The notes under the pieces were generated by a model. It ran no database searches. It saw only the letters and a program-made list of their open reading frames with translations, and was not told the origin of the DNA. Shown here in pieces: positions 27,431 to 35,412 of a stretch of 64,000 nt of DNA (positions are counted from its first letter, which is position 1; each line of letters starts with the position of its first letter). The DNA comes from Prochlorococcus sp. MIT 0603 (GTDB lineage Bacteria > Cyanobacteriota > Cyanobacteriia > PCC-6307 > Cyanobiaceae): positions 404,300 to 468,299 of the forward strand of contig NZ_JNAW01000002.1 of NCBI RefSeq assembly GCF_000760215.1. The letters run 5' to 3'. The translations under genes were made by a program, and so were the position numbers.

Positions 27431-28162
27431 GTGAGTTTTATTTCAGGATCAGATTTAAATAAGCTTCTTAACGATCACTTTGAATTTGATCTTATTTATA
27501 CTAAAACACTCTTTATAATTTTGGGACTTTTAGGAGATTTTGACAGCTTTGAATATATCCAGTCTATTTTACCTTATTTAGAAAAACTACGAGAAGCACA
27601 TATTAATTTAGTTATTATTGGAATTGGTGACAATACCTCTAAAAAATACTTTTGCGATTATACAAAATTACCCTATGAATATTTAAATACTGTGCCGGAT
27701 TCAAAAATCCACAATAAACTTTGTCTAGAGTCAGGTCTAGATTTACCGATAAACCCTATATTCAACCTTACTCTTATGTGCCTAGGCATTAACTCACCAG
27801 GGACAATTAAAGAGGTGTTACGGGGATATACAGGCGACAAATATGCTAAGCAGATATTTAATTCACAACAAACAATAGATTTTTTCACATTGCTAAAATT
27901 TAAAGCAGAAATATTTGATTTAATATCAAAAGATGGCTCCCTTAGACCATTTGAGCTGGCTTCGATGAGACTAATGAACATGTTAGAAGTTATTTCCAAA
28001 TGGAATATCTATATGAATAATCATTCTTGTCTTACTCAAAGAAGTGGAACATTTTTAATAGGCTCAAATCAAGAACTCTTATATTCTTATAAGTCTAGGG
28101 GGCTTTTAAGTTTCTCAGAAACGATGTCTAATCCTATGCAATTTCTTCAAGAATGGCTTTGA
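27431..28162 (+). CDS. Peroxiredoxin-like (AhpC/TSA) family protein
   Basis: A 243-residue protein with a thioredoxin-fold core: FIILGLLGDFDSFEYIQSIL, then LREAHINLVIIGIGDNTSKK, and a C-terminal RSGTFLIGSNQELLYSYKSR, typical of the PRX-like2 AhpC/TSA group. The usual peroxidatic cysteine after the first strand is replaced by GDFDSFEY, so peroxidase activity is doubtful. The start is a GTG at 27431. A tiny zinc-ribbon membrane protein gene follows 13 bases downstream. Confidence 0.7.
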   Translation: MSFISGSDLNKLLNDHFEFDLIYTKTLFIILGLLGDFDSFEYIQSILPYLEKLREAHINLVIIGIGDNTSKKYFCDYTKLPYEYLNTVPDSKIHNKLCLESGLDLPINPIFNLTLMCLGINSPGTIKEVLRGYTGDKYAKQIFNSQQTIDFFTLLKFKAEIFDLISKDGSLRPFELASMRLMNMLEVISKWNIYMNNHSCLTQRSGTFLIGSNQELLYSYKSRGLLSFSETMSNPMQFLQEWL

Positions 28163-28175
28163 TCATTTTTATAAT

Positions 28176-28382
28176 ATGAGCTATAAAGTATGCAAGCGAT
28201 GTGGTTCAAGTGACCTCATAGCAGATAGGGCTTTAGCCGGACGTTTGATTTGCAGTGTATGTGGCTCATCTTCTTTAAAAAATTCTTATAATTTCATTAA
28301 TAAAAGCCTTTTGCCAAAATCTTATGGAAAGTTTATTTTCTATTTATTATTAGCTTTTTTCATAATATTTATTATATTTTAA
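28176..28382 (+). CDS. Small zinc-ribbon membrane protein
   Basis: A 68-residue protein with an N-terminal zinc ribbon (CKRCGSSDLIADRALAGRLI followed by CSVCGS, two CxxC knuckles about 17 residues apart) and one C-terminal membrane helix (FIFYLLLAFFIIFIIF). The layout suggests a membrane-tethered metal or protein-binding tag. It is probably cotranscribed with the preceding peroxiredoxin-like gene and overlaps the 3' end of the convergent ABC ATPase gene by four bases. Confidence 0.7.
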   Translation: MSYKVCKRCGSSDLIADRALAGRLICSVCGSSSLKNSYNFINKSLLPKSYGKFIFYLLLAFFIIFIIF

Positions 28383-29185
28383 ATTGCAGGCATTGCTGCC
28401 CAATAACCATTTTTATTTAATACAGTAACTTGATAATCATATAAGCTACTTATATTTTCAGAAGTTATTATTTTATGTGGTTCCCCGTCTGCAATTATAT
28501 TATTATCTTTTAATAAGATAATCCTATTGGTTTCTGGTATTATATTTTCTATATTATTTGTAGAGTACAATAAAGTTATACCATTGCTACTTAAAAGGCT
28601 TAAAGTTCTTAATAGTTTAAATTTTGATTTTATATCTAACATGCTTGTTGGTTCATCTAGAATAAGTACTTTAGGATTATTTATTATAGCTCTAGCAATT
28701 AACACCCTTCTTTTTTGACCATCAGAAAGTAGATTATAAGGTATATTAATTATGGTTTCTAAATCCATATTTTTAACAATGAGGTTATAATTCTCTAAAT
28801 CCTGAGAATTAATTAATCCCTTGTTTACAAGTCCAAAAGTTCCTTGATAGCCAGACAATATTACTTCAGATGTTATCATTTGACTTTTTATTCTTGAATC
28901 TATTTCAGTAAGTACAAATCCAATTCTAGTTCGAAGTTCCCATATATTAATGTTATTCAAATTAAATAATTTGATATAAGAGTCCTTTTTGGCTAGTGGG
29001 TAGATTAACTTAACAATAGCCTTGATAATTGTCGACTTACCAGAACCGTTTGAGCCTATAATAACAGTATTATCAAAAGAAGATATTCGAAGGTTTAGAT
29101 TCTTAAGTACCGTTTTATTTTTATAACATATATCTATATTTTTAAATTCAACCCAGTCATTACTTTTCAAAGTTGCTGACTCCAC
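28379..29185 (-). CDS. Stand-alone ABC ATPase
   Basis: A 268-residue ATP-binding subunit: Walker A VIIGSNGSGKSTIIKAIV, degenerate signature LLSDGQKRRVLIARAI (LSDGQ instead of LSGGQ), Walker B VLILDEPTSMLD. The switch histidine is replaced (TLLYSTNNIENI). This resembles the YlmA/ModF-like group of iron-complex ABC ATPases. No permease lies nearby. It starts 82 bases after the Rieske oxygenase stop on the same strand. Confidence 0.82.
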   Translation of the reverse strand: MESATLKSNDWVEFKNIDICYKNKTVLKNLNLRISSFDNTVIIGSNGSGKSTIIKAIVKLIYPLAKKDSYIKLFNLNNINIWELRTRIGFVLTEIDSRIKSQMITSEVILSGYQGTFGLVNKGLINSQDLENYNLIVKNMDLETIINIPYNLLSDGQKRRVLIARAIINNPKVLILDEPTSMLDIKSKFKLLRTLSLLSSNGITLLYSTNNIENIIPETNRIILLKDNNIIADGEPHKIITSENISSLYDYQVTVLNKNGYWAAMPAI

Positions 29186-29267
29186 ATTATATATAGTTCC
29201 CAGCTAGAAAAAAGGAAAATAGCCAAGTACAACCAATTAAGCCATATAGGCCTTTGATTGTTTTTCA

Positions 29268-30602
29268 TTAGAGCAATAAAAAGATACCTACAGGGACTAG
29301 AAGCCTTATAGCAACATTTATGATTAAACTTCTGGAGTTCTCATTTTCTAACTTTGGATTGGCTGGTGGATATAACATAGATATGTCTTGATGAACAGTA
29401 TTTGTATCTGTATTAGTTGGATATAGCTCCCAAGGCTTGTCTTTTGTATCTGAACTTTTAAACCAATCCCAATAATACTGAACCATCTTATCTTCACCTA
29501 GCAATTTAACATTGTCTTTCTCAAGAAAACCCATTTGCTCGTTATAAGTTTGTGTTCTTAAAATCATATAATCTTCTGCAAAAACTTTATAGAATACACG
29601 ACGTTGTAACTGCTTAAATAATAGTAATTTTGTAATCAAGGTATTCCTCATGAATTTCCTATAGTGCCTGACTATTACCCTTGATTGATTTTTGGATAAA
29701 GGTATATGATCCAAAACCTGAATATAACGTGCTTTTTTGGGATCACCTTTATATATTACTATCCTTCCTGGGGGGAGGAACTTTATCCTTATAAACTCAC
29801 CTTTGTCTTTGTCTTTGTATTTGTATATACTTTCAATCTGTGTAACTTCTTTTGTTATTTCTTGATTAAAACTTGTAATAACTTTCCTGTTAACCTCATT
29901 GTCCGGTATTGTTTCACCATGAACCCAGAACAAATGAAGTATATCTAGGTGGTTCTCTAATATTCGTGCCCATTCACATTTGAAATCGACTACTACTTCT
30001 TCATATGAGTAGTCATTAATGTCGAATCCATAGTTATTAAGTAAGCTAGAATCTAGTGAATTGCTTATGGTAAAATCATTTAAATTAGTTTTTGCTTTAC
30101 CTGTGTAGTAAATATAAATATAATCACCAATTTCTTTGCAAACATATTGATATAAATGTATCTTACTTGCGTAGTTATCGTAGTTATCGTCAACAATATG
30201 ATTACAAGTGATTCTACTTAAGTTTGTACATTTTCCATCAGAAGAGAATCTTGCGCCATGGTAAGGGCAGACTAGTTCTCCATCTATAACTTCACCCCCT
30301 ATAAAGGATGCACCTCTATGCGGACAAAGGTCTTTTACGCATCTCAACTCAGATTGTTTGTCCTTATAGACAACGAGAGGCTCGTTGAACATTGTGAAAA
30401 AGTATGCTTTCCCTTTGCTTAATTCTTTTACACTACAAACCGCATACCATCCTAATAGTCCAGTTTTTAGTTGGTTAGATGGCTTTTGAGCTTTGCTGTT
30501 AATAGCAGAATCGTCATTATTACTTGTAGATATGGTGTTTTCTAATGAGCTACCCGTGCCCAGTTGAACCTTATTAAATTGTGCGATTCCTTCGTCATTC
30601 AT
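29268..30602 (-). CDS. Membrane-anchored Rieske non-heme iron oxygenase (PaO/CAO-like)
   Basis: A 444-residue oxygenase. The Rieske 2Fe-2S centre is C93-x-H95 ... C112-x2-H115 (CPHRGAS; CPYHGARF), and the mononuclear iron site is D220-x2-H223-x4-H228 (HLDILHLFWVHGE). The C-terminal about 17 residues (VAIRLLVPVGIFLLL) form a membrane anchor. This is the architecture of the pheophorbide a oxygenase/Tic55/chlorophyllide a oxygenase group. It lies between two pcb genes. The divergent Prochlorococcus chlorophyllide a oxygenase, which makes chlorophyll b, is a Rieske protein of this kind, so this is a candidate; a PaO-like or unrelated substrate cannot be excluded. Confidence 0.85.
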   Translation of the reverse strand: MNDEGIAQFNKVQLGTGSSLENTISTSNNDDSAINSKAQKPSNQLKTGLLGWYAVCSVKELSKGKAYFFTMFNEPLVVYKDKQSELRCVKDLCPHRGASFIGGEVIDGELVCPYHGARFSSDGKCTNLSRITCNHIVDDNYDNYASKIHLYQYVCKEIGDYIYIYYTGKAKTNLNDFTISNSLDSSLLNNYGFDINDYSYEEVVVDFKCEWARILENHLDILHLFWVHGETIPDNEVNRKVITSFNQEITKEVTQIESIYKYKDKDKGEFIRIKFLPPGRIVIYKGDPKKARYIQVLDHIPLSKNQSRVIVRHYRKFMRNTLITKLLLFKQLQRRVFYKVFAEDYMILRTQTYNEQMGFLEKDNVKLLGEDKMVQYYWDWFKSSDTKDKPWELYPTNTDTNTVHQDISMLYPPANPKLENENSRSLIINVAIRLLVPVGIFLLL

Positions 30603-30784
30603 AGCTTGCGTTAACTTAAAGCATTGATTTCGCCCTAAGTTAATTTTGATACTACCCTAAAGGTCTTGAAAGATGGTGATGGGGATATTTATTTAAAGGA
30701 TCTGTAGCTTGATTTTAAGTAAAGGGGTGACACAGCTGAAATTATTTCGAGTTGTAATTGTCCCTTCGTTTATTTATATGTACT

Positions 30785-30988
30785 TTATTGCTGTTGTAAA
30801 TCTGATTGTTTAAGAGCTGTTTTGCTCTCTAAGTATTCAGTAGCTTCCTCGAGATCATTGCAAAACTTGCAGGTTCCAAGGTAGCAACCAAGGTATCTTT
30901 GAAATGAACTCTTACCTCCAGATAGCTCGTATGTATGGACTGTTCCGCCTTGTGGTGTGGTTAGAACAAGTTCAGGTGCTGAGCTCAT
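30785..30988 (-). CDS. Small conserved hypothetical protein with CxxxxxCxxC
   Basis: A 67-residue soluble protein (MSSAPELVLTTPQGGTVHTY...) with cysteines in GCYLGTCKFCNDLEEA, a possible metal or redox site. It appears to be one of the small picocyanobacterial proteins of unknown function. On the opposite strand a 28-codon hydrophobic GTG frame (30727-30813) overlaps its 3' end and is probably chance. Confidence 0.65.
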   Translation of the reverse strand: MSSAPELVLTTPQGGTVHTYELSGGKSSFQRYLGCYLGTCKFCNDLEEATEYLESKTALKQSDLQQQ

Positions 30989-31922
30989 TTAAATTAAAAG
31001 CTTTTTTAAAAAATGCAATTTGCCCCGCCTTTGCGCAATGAGTAATTAGACCTATATAAAGCTTAGTGATTACTTCTAGGAATTATTTATAACTGTTATG
31101 AGGTATGCATTTAATTTTGACGAATTTAAAAAGACTGCCTAAAAAAGTGTATACGTTTTCGGCAGTAATGAATATAGTAAATACCTTACTCCCTAGATAA
31201 AATAATACTTTTACTAGCTATCATTGAATAACATATAAATATTTATCTTTTTTTTAAACTATAGGAATACTTTGATAGCAATATAATCTTTGGATATTTA
31301 TTTATACTTAGATATATGACTAAGCAGATATTAAAAGGAATAATAACAAGTATATATTTATTTCACGTGCTAATATTTTAATAATTGTATTTAAAGTAGC
31401 TTGTTGTTCTGACTGGTCTCAACCTACAGCTAAACAATTATGTAGCTCTCTTTTGGTTTCGGTAATAATGCCTCTCAACTCATCAGATTTAGTTATTATT
31501 TCCAAAGTTCTCAGTGAGACTTCTTAGAAGAATATTCCTTGATTTTCTGGATTTATCTTTGTCGCTCCTTTTAGCTTCGATCCAGTGAGTTATCTTTTGT
31601 ACATCATAATTTAAATAAAGAATTTCTCATTGGTTTTTAATTTGTTTATTCGGGGAGTCTTAACCAATATGATTGGAATATATGAGCTTACTAGAGATGA
31701 ACTTTGTCTTTGCGATTTGAAGTATCGCTCAAAATAACTGGTATGACAGCATCGTGGGCTCATTTCTGCTCCTATTGTAAATGGATTTCATCCATGAACC
31801 AATTTTTAAATAATTCTATAATTAGTAGCGATCGGTAACAGTTTCAATAAGCGATGTAAATTTTCTAGCCTTCTTTCGCAACTTTTGTATATCTTGGATC
31901 CGTATTTTATTACATATTACTC
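30989..31922. other. Gene-poor interval upstream of pcb copy 2
   Basis: About 930 bases without a convincing gene. It holds only micro-frames. One is 31611-31763 (minus, 50 codons) with a strong ribosome binding site AGGAG six bases before its ATG. Another is 31669-31737 (plus, 22 codons, starting MIGIYELTRDELCLCDLKY). A third is a fragment near 31415-31520 (minus) reading KSDELRGIITETKRELHNC without an ATG. These look like decayed gene remnants or chance. The last about 100 bases are the antenna gene leader. No tRNA, repeat family or known small RNA was recognised. Confidence 0.5.
31817..31822 (+). promoter_or_regulatory. Candidate -10 element for pcb copy 2
   Basis: A perfect TATAAT lies about 100 bases before the GTG start, predicting a transcript start near 31829 and a leader of about 93 bases. 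No -35 consensus is seen, which is common in picocyanobacteria. Both pcb genes share the block CTCGTGCAGACCTACGG across the start codon. Confidence 0.4.
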
Positions 31923-32984
31923 GTGCAGACCTACGGAGACCCCAACGTTTCCTATGCATGGTATGCGGCAAATGCTGGCGCTGTTACTAACAAATCCGGC
32001 AGATTTATTTCATCGCATATTGCGCATACGGGCCTCATTTGCTTCGGAGCCGGTGCAAACACCCTTTTTGAATTAGCTCGTTACAACCCTGATGTGCCAA
32101 TGGGCTCACAGGGACTTGTTGTTCTTCCTCATCTTGCAGGGCTTGGTTTAGGTGGAATTTCTAATGGTGTTTTTACTGACACTTACCAGTTGTTAGTCGT
32201 AGCCATACTTCATCTGATTCTTTCAGGTGTTTATGGCGGTGGTGGTATGCTCCACGCCTTTAGATACGAGGAAAAACTAGAGAGTTATCCTTCTACATCA
32301 AGAGCAAATAAGTTTAAGTTTGATTGGAATGATCCAGACAGACTTACCTTTATTCTTGGTCACCATTTGCTTTTCCTTGCAGCTGGCAACATTCAGTTTG
32401 TTGAATGGGCTAAGTGGCATGGAATTTATGATTCTGCATCTGGAGCTGTTCGTCAGGTTGAATACAACCTAGACCTTGGCATGATCTGGAATCATCAATT
32501 TGACTTCCTTTCTATAAGTAGCTTGGAAGACATTATGGGTGGACATGCTTTCTTGGCATTCTTTATGGCTGCTGGAGGAATTTTCCACATCCTTACTAAG
32601 AATTATGGTGAGTACAACTCATTTAAAGGAGCTGACATCCTTTCTGCTGAATTTGTACTTTCAACATCATTAGCAGGTGCTGCTTATACAGCATTTGTTG
32701 CCGCATTATGGTGTGCATCTAATACCACCATTTACCCAGTTGATCTTTATGGTCAGATTCTTGAGTTTAAATTAGGAATTGCACCTTATTGGATTGATAC
32801 TGATACATCCCTAGCCGCTGATGCACACACAGGTCGTGCATGGTTGACCAATGTTCACTTCTTCATTGGATTCTTCTATCTTCAAGGTCATTTCTTCCAT
32901 GGTTTAAGAGCCCTTGGATTTGACTTCAGAAGTATCGGCAGATTGTTTGACAATCTTGAGTCAACAGAAACTTCCCTTAATTAG
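31923..32984 (+). CDS. pcb: Prochlorophyte chlorophyll a/b-binding antenna protein, copy 2
   Basis: A second 353-residue Pcb protein with the same six-helix CP43/IsiA-type architecture. It starts at a GTG with MQTYGDPNVSYAWYAANAGA, and the helix histidines are conserved (ISSHIAHTGLI, VLPHLAGLG, ILGHHLLFLA, WNHQFDF, GHFFHGLRALGF). It is clearly diverged from copy 1, so the two are not a recent duplication; they may serve different photosystems or conditions. It has its own strong terminator and stands alone on the plus strand. Confidence 0.96.
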   Translation: MQTYGDPNVSYAWYAANAGAVTNKSGRFISSHIAHTGLICFGAGANTLFELARYNPDVPMGSQGLVVLPHLAGLGLGGISNGVFTDTYQLLVVAILHLILSGVYGGGGMLHAFRYEEKLESYPSTSRANKFKFDWNDPDRLTFILGHHLLFLAAGNIQFVEWAKWHGIYDSASGAVRQVEYNLDLGMIWNHQFDFLSISSLEDIMGGHAFLAFFMAAGGIFHILTKNYGEYNSFKGADILSAEFVLSTSLAGAAYTAFVAALWCASNTTIYPVDLYGQILEFKLGIAPYWIDTDTSLAADAHTGRAWLTNVHFFIGFFYLQGHFFHGLRALGFDFRSIGRLFDNLESTETSLN

Positions 32985-33020
32985 AGAAGTTTAAATAGGC
33001 TTAAGGCTTGTTAAAAAAAA

Positions 33021-33050
33021 GGAAGCCCCAATCCTGGGGCTTCCTTTTTT
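33021..33050 (+). terminator. Intrinsic terminator of pcb copy 2
   Basis: A perfect 10-base GC-rich stem, GGAAGCCCCA at 33021-33030 and its complement at 33035-33044, with loop ATCC and a run of six T. It lies 37 bases after the antenna gene stop. The A-run on the left makes it potentially bidirectional. Confidence 0.93.
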
Positions 33051-33185
33051 GATGGTTAAATTCTTGCTAATATTGTAAATTGTATTATTTGATTTAAATT
33101 AAAATCGATTCTCAAAAGATATTATATGAATATTATTTTTAGCTGATGATCTAATTTTCTCTTGTATATTAAGGAAAAAGTATTA

Positions 33186-33377
33186 ATGTCACTCAAAGAT
33201 CAACTAGGAACAAAGGTCTTTACTAAGGAAGGTACAGACCAGGACAGAAAAGGGAAGGTGCTTCCTATGAAGCCTGAGAATATATTGCCAATTTGGCAAT
33301 TGTTAATAGCTGGGCTGAGTGCAGTCATATGTGTAATACCTATAGTTATTAATTTATTCAATCAGGCTAACCATTAG
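33186..33377 (+). CDS. Small single-helix membrane protein
   Basis: A 63-residue protein; I choose the ATG at 33186 (MSLKDQLGTKVFTKEGTDQD), 24 bases into the open frame. A charged N-terminal half is followed by one membrane helix (IWQLLIAGLSAVICVIPIVI). It resembles thylakoid accessory proteins in layout but lacks the ExxNxR signature of high-light-inducible proteins. Function is unknown; it follows pcb copy 2 but is separated from it by a strong terminator. The 33378-33635 gap shows nothing I can support. Confidence 0.6.
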   Translation: MSLKDQLGTKVFTKEGTDQDRKGKVLPMKPENILPIWQLLIAGLSAVICVIPIVINLFNQANH

Positions 33378-33635
33378 ATTATCTAGCCTTCAACAGGTCG
33401 AACTTTTTCTTTTCCTGCTGTAGGCTTTTTATCTTATAATTTCAATTATCTGATCTTTGGTTTGGCTTGTTACTTATTCTTTTTCTTAACTTCTAAAGAA
33501 ATCAAGTTGAGAATAGTAAAATTATTTCTACAAGATAAATAGATCAATATAAGCTGATTTTTTAATCTTTTTATTCCCTCTTAATCAAATATTATTCCAA
33601 ACTATTAATTAATAATTTGTCTCTGGACATCATAC

Positions 33636-34901
33636 TTAAGGTTTAAATGACTTGTTAAATAAAAAGATCAATGAACGAGTTGCTAAGGTTAAAGTTAAGT
33701 TTATAAGCAATAAAGATAAAGTCTTCTTGTTAAATCCTTTTGTGTAATAATTTATTCTTCTATTGACTTCTATCAGTTTTTTAAATGGGGATATGCTTGA
33801 GAATATTATAAGCTTTAATTGTGAGAACAGTTTATATTTAGTGTATATTAATTCTATTTTTGTTGTTTCTTTTTTCAAAAGAGTGAAATTACTATATTTC
33901 GGACTTTGATTTTTTATATCAACAACAATTTGATTAAATAAGTTAGCAATATTCTTCGAGCTGTATCCACATACTACTGAATCATATGTATCCATAGATA
34001 TAGAGGTAAGTTTACTATCATTATTTTTAATGTAATTTTGACAATATAAACCTTGAGATTCTCCTCGAGGTATTTCTTGAATTGGTATGAAAGAAGAATC
34101 TAAGGTTACATATTTTCTTTGAGGTAAGATCTCAGAAAAACAAATACAGCCATTTAAAGCATATTGTATTAGCCTACTTTTCCTCTGAAGCTGTAAGTAT
34201 TGAGGGAAGTTTTTTTTTCCATAAGTGTCTCTAGGAGCTATAGAGGTTGAATTGTAGAAAAACTTTGTATTTCTAATTATTTTATGAAGATCATCATTGC
34301 TTAGAGGATTTAATGTGGAGTCATGAATGAATAAATTAGGGAAATACTTATTTAGATCTTCAAAGAGTGATTTTCTTCCTTTTCTGTCAAATCTTCCTAT
34401 AAAACTAAAATCATATTTCCTTTGTTTCAATGGAATAAGTGAGGAATAAGAGGTATTTGCATAAATAAAAGAAGAGATCTCATGATTAAACAATGATCCA
34501 TCATATGTTGGTATTCCATATACTTCAAAAAATGATCGATATTCTGGTTCTTCGAGAAGAACCCCATCGAATAGAAATTGTGAATAAACATAAGAAGTCT
34601 GATAATGCTCTGCAATATCTCCTAAGCAAACCAGCAAATAGTAATTCTTTTTAAGCAAAGATAACTCTCTACATGAAAGATCAGGTAGATTAATAAAAAT
34701 GATAATATCTTTAACAAGAGTGTCCGTTTCTGTTTTTAATTTAATATCTAATAATGATTGATATTTTAATATATTTATTTTATGGAATTGACGATGAATA
34801 TCTATAAAATCTATTTTCCTTAGAAGGATCTCTATTACCTCTATTTTTATCTTTGCTTCGCTTTTTACTGCAAGATAAATTGATGGAGATCTTATATGCA
34901 T
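33636..34901 (-). CDS. Glycosyltransferase-like protein (CgeB-like)
   Basis: A 421-residue, very AT-rich gene. The middle segment YDFSFIGRFDRKGRKSLFED and the later block KSRLIQYALNGCICFSEILP resemble CgeB-type glycosyltransferases, where a V-S-F-V-G strand and an R-x-F-E-A-L-A-x-G-A helix bind the sugar nucleotide. The C-terminal about 20 residues are hydrophobic. It stands alone next to a tRNA remnant and looks like accessory cell-surface material; its enzymatic role is uncertain. Confidence 0.5.
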   Translation of the reverse strand: MHIRSPSIYLAVKSEAKIKIEVIEILLRKIDFIDIHRQFHKINILKYQSLLDIKLKTETDTLVKDIIIFINLPDLSCRELSLLKKNYYLLVCLGDIAEHYQTSYVYSQFLFDGVLLEEPEYRSFFEVYGIPTYDGSLFNHEISSFIYANTSYSSLIPLKQRKYDFSFIGRFDRKGRKSLFEDLNKYFPNLFIHDSTLNPLSNDDLHKIIRNTKFFYNSTSIAPRDTYGKKNFPQYLQLQRKSRLIQYALNGCICFSEILPQRKYVTLDSSFIPIQEIPRGESQGLYCQNYIKNNDSKLTSISMDTYDSVVCGYSSKNIANLFNQIVVDIKNQSPKYSNFTLLKKETTKIELIYTKYKLFSQLKLIIFSSISPFKKLIEVNRRINYYTKGFNKKTLSLLLINLTLTLATRSLIFLFNKSFKP

Positions 34902-35055
34902 TGACTCTCTTAAGGCTGAATTAGTGAAATAGACACTTTTGTACGTCCACTAACCTACCAAGCTGCCCTAATATTCTATGCATTTTAAATGGAAGAGCTA
35001 TAGCAATAGTAAAACCATAGTTATAGAAGTAAAAAACGCCAGCTTGCGACTAACG

Positions 35056-35110
35056 TTTTAATTGGTGGAGGGGGCTTTGATCTCCCGACCTTCGGGTTAA
35101 TAGCCCGACG
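35056..35110 (-). pseudogene. Decayed 3' half of initiator tRNA-Met (att-like remnant)
   Basis: This stretch repeats the last about 50 bases of the intact initiator tRNA gene at 35287-35363 with a few changes. It covers the anticodon stem (CGTCGGGCT then TTAACCCG), the AGGTCGGGAG T-arm start, the CCA end and the same AATTAAAA flank. The anticodon loop reads CTATTAA instead of CTCATAA and the 5' half is missing, so it cannot be a functional tRNA. A duplicated tRNA 3' end in direct orientation is the usual scar of tRNA-targeted integration. Confidence 0.75.
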
Positions 35111-35137
35111 TTTTATAGCATAGGAATATGTCCCTAA

Positions 35138-35168
35138 GTGGGTACTTGAGTGGGTACTTGAGTTGGTA
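35138..35168. repeat. Short tandem repeat, about 12-base unit
   Basis: The unit GTGGGTACTTGA occurs twice in tandem, followed by a partial third copy (GTTGGTAC). On the minus strand it would read V-P-T-Q repeated. It lies between the decayed and the intact tRNA copies, inside the interval expected to hold the remains of the inserted element. Confidence 0.6.
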
Positions 35169-35255
35169 CCTCCATGCGAAATACTTAAGCTATAACTGGA
35201 ATATTTTCATTTCGTCTCTTTATTTACATTTAGCTATTAATAGTCATAAAGCATT

Positions 35256-35283
35256 AAAAAAAGCCTGTCATAGCAGGCCTTTT
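35256..35283 (-). terminator. Terminator downstream of initiator tRNA-Met
   Basis: The hairpin GCCTG-N6-CAGGC at 35263-35278 is followed on the minus strand by seven T (complement of 35262-35256). It lies just past the CCA end of tRNA-Met and would end its transcript. Confidence 0.7.
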
Positions 35284-35286
35284 AAT

Positions 35287-35363
<77 letters not shown>

Positions 35364-35412
35364 ATGACATAGATAGCATACATGCGTATGTACATAAAAT
35401 ATCTCAGATTAT

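Noticed and set aside
30727-30813. 28-codon hydrophobic GTG frame on the plus strand
   Set aside because: No ATG, overlaps the 3' end of the 67-residue gene on the other strand, and AT-rich sequence readily gives hydrophobic frames.
31885-32076. 63-codon plus-strand frame across the start of pcb copy 2
   Set aside because: Different phase from the certain pcb gene and fully explained as a shadow of it.
33380-33440. Minus-strand reading KKPTAGKEKVRPVEG before a stop
   Set aside because: Only 16 codons between stops and no start codon; not a gene.
34950-34985. A stretch whose minus strand reads GGCAGCTTGGTAGGTTAG, like a tRNA D-arm
   Set aside because: Too short, no matching anticodon or T-arm nearby; a chance match or an unprovable remnant.
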